A DNA stretch of 64,000 bases, taken from positions 3,873,001 through 3,937,000 of the forward strand of contig CM076949.1 of the NCBI GenBank assembly GCA_039566865.1, given 5' to 3'. Numbering within the stretch: position 1 is the stretch's first letter; each line of letters starts with the position of its first letter. Of this stretch, positions 63,535 through 64,000 are shown piece after piece. Made by a program: the position numbers and the translations under genes. The DNA is from Aurelia coerulea (lineage: Eukaryota; Cnidaria; Scyphozoa; Semaeostomeae; Ulmaridae). The notes under the pieces were generated by a model that worked only from the letters and a program-made list of their open reading frames with translations, did not search any database and was not told where the DNA came from.

Positions 63535-64000
63535 GGGTGTCCCAAAAAATTGTGCCTTATTTGTGTGGTTGCTGTGGAGGAGATGTATGTTCTAAAATAT
63601 ATGGTCCCATTCTTGATACAGTTGCATAGACTAGGCTTCAACTTAGAATTTAAAGGGCTGGGTCTCGTAACCGTAAACAAACATGTTATCTTTATAATCT
63701 ATATTGTTGCGGGCACGCGCCCATTGTGTTCTGCACAGATTTTGGTGGATGGGGTGAATCCACAATAAAGTTACTTCTAAAAATCCATCAATATCGTTGC
63801 AATCTTACAACATATGGTTGTTTCGTTTATTTCTCTCTGAAGTTCAAGAGTTCATCTTCAAAATAGCACTTTCATTTTGAGAAAAATAGTGGGAAATCTC
63901 TGTGATATGGCCTGTTAAAAAAATTGCAAAATCGTCGTTTCGAAAGAAGTTTGTTTACTTTACGTTCACCTAGCCCCTTTAAGAAAGAATTTAAGCACAA
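63535..64000. mobile_element. CAGGGTGTCCC-ended element, left end, and window edge
   Basis: CAGGGTGTCCCAAAAAATTG follows TA near 63533, like the element at 12004. No inverse end is seen, so the element is truncated or runs past the window. CTAGCCCCTTTAA near 63971-63983 is a likely right end of a TTAA-type element. Confidence 0.5.

Noticed and set aside
1..64000. CRISPR arrays, operons or prophage-like modules
   Set aside because: No regularly spaced repeats with spacers, no ribosome binding sites and no closely packed frames. Spliced genes throughout show a eukaryotic genome.

Overview
This window is eukaryotic DNA from an invertebrate animal. It is AT-rich, its genes are split by GT-AG introns, it carries LINE and tRNA-type SINE debris, and terminal-inverted-repeat elements are very dense. 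The genes belong to animal-type families. An early-branching lineage such as a cnidarian would fit, but that is an inference and the species cannot be read from the sequence.

Five protein genes are supported. (1) Positions 1005-5544 on + carry the 3' half of an HSF2BP homologue (armadillo-like domain, six exons); its N-terminal part lies left of the window. (2) Positions 9363-6355 on - are a complete class I fructose-bisphosphate aldolase in three coding exons, 361 aa. (3) Positions 25698-11857 on - are a complete RMND1 homologue (mitochondrial DUF155 protein) that I assembled from nine coding exons, 390 aa, with a presequence-like first exon. (4) Positions 58780-34843 on - are a coiled-coil protein that I assembled from 13 small exons, 490 aa, family not recognised. 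(5) Positions 61319-63022 on + are an uninterrupted MFSD6-type membrane protein, 567 aa. A sixth, weaker candidate at 30755-31363 on + would encode a Ser/Thr-rich single-pass membrane protein whose stalk is written in tandem TGACGTCA repeats.

Much of the remaining sequence that I could classify is mobile DNA. Several element families share the terminus CCGGGTGTCCC (or CAGGGTGTCCC) next to TA target duplications but have different interiors. A nearly palindromic ~600-bp family has four copies, each with a 9-bp target duplication, which resembles Mutator-type insertion. TTAA-flanked long inverted repeats, a TGAT-flanked 1-kb element, four or five copies of one tRNA-type SINE and at least six 3' ends of non-LTR retrotransposons complete the set. 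Insertions are often nested, up to three deep near 49 kb.

The genes do not form a pathway. The aldolase is glycolytic, RMND1 acts in mitochondrial translation, HSF2BP is a meiotic recombination factor and the MFSD6-type protein is a membrane protein. The main points of interest are where mobile DNA meets splicing: a tandemly duplicated in-frame donor in RMND1, inverted element arms flanking RMND1 exon 4, and a 600-bp element whose target duplication overlaps a splice donor of the coiled-coil gene. No clearly new biological system was found.
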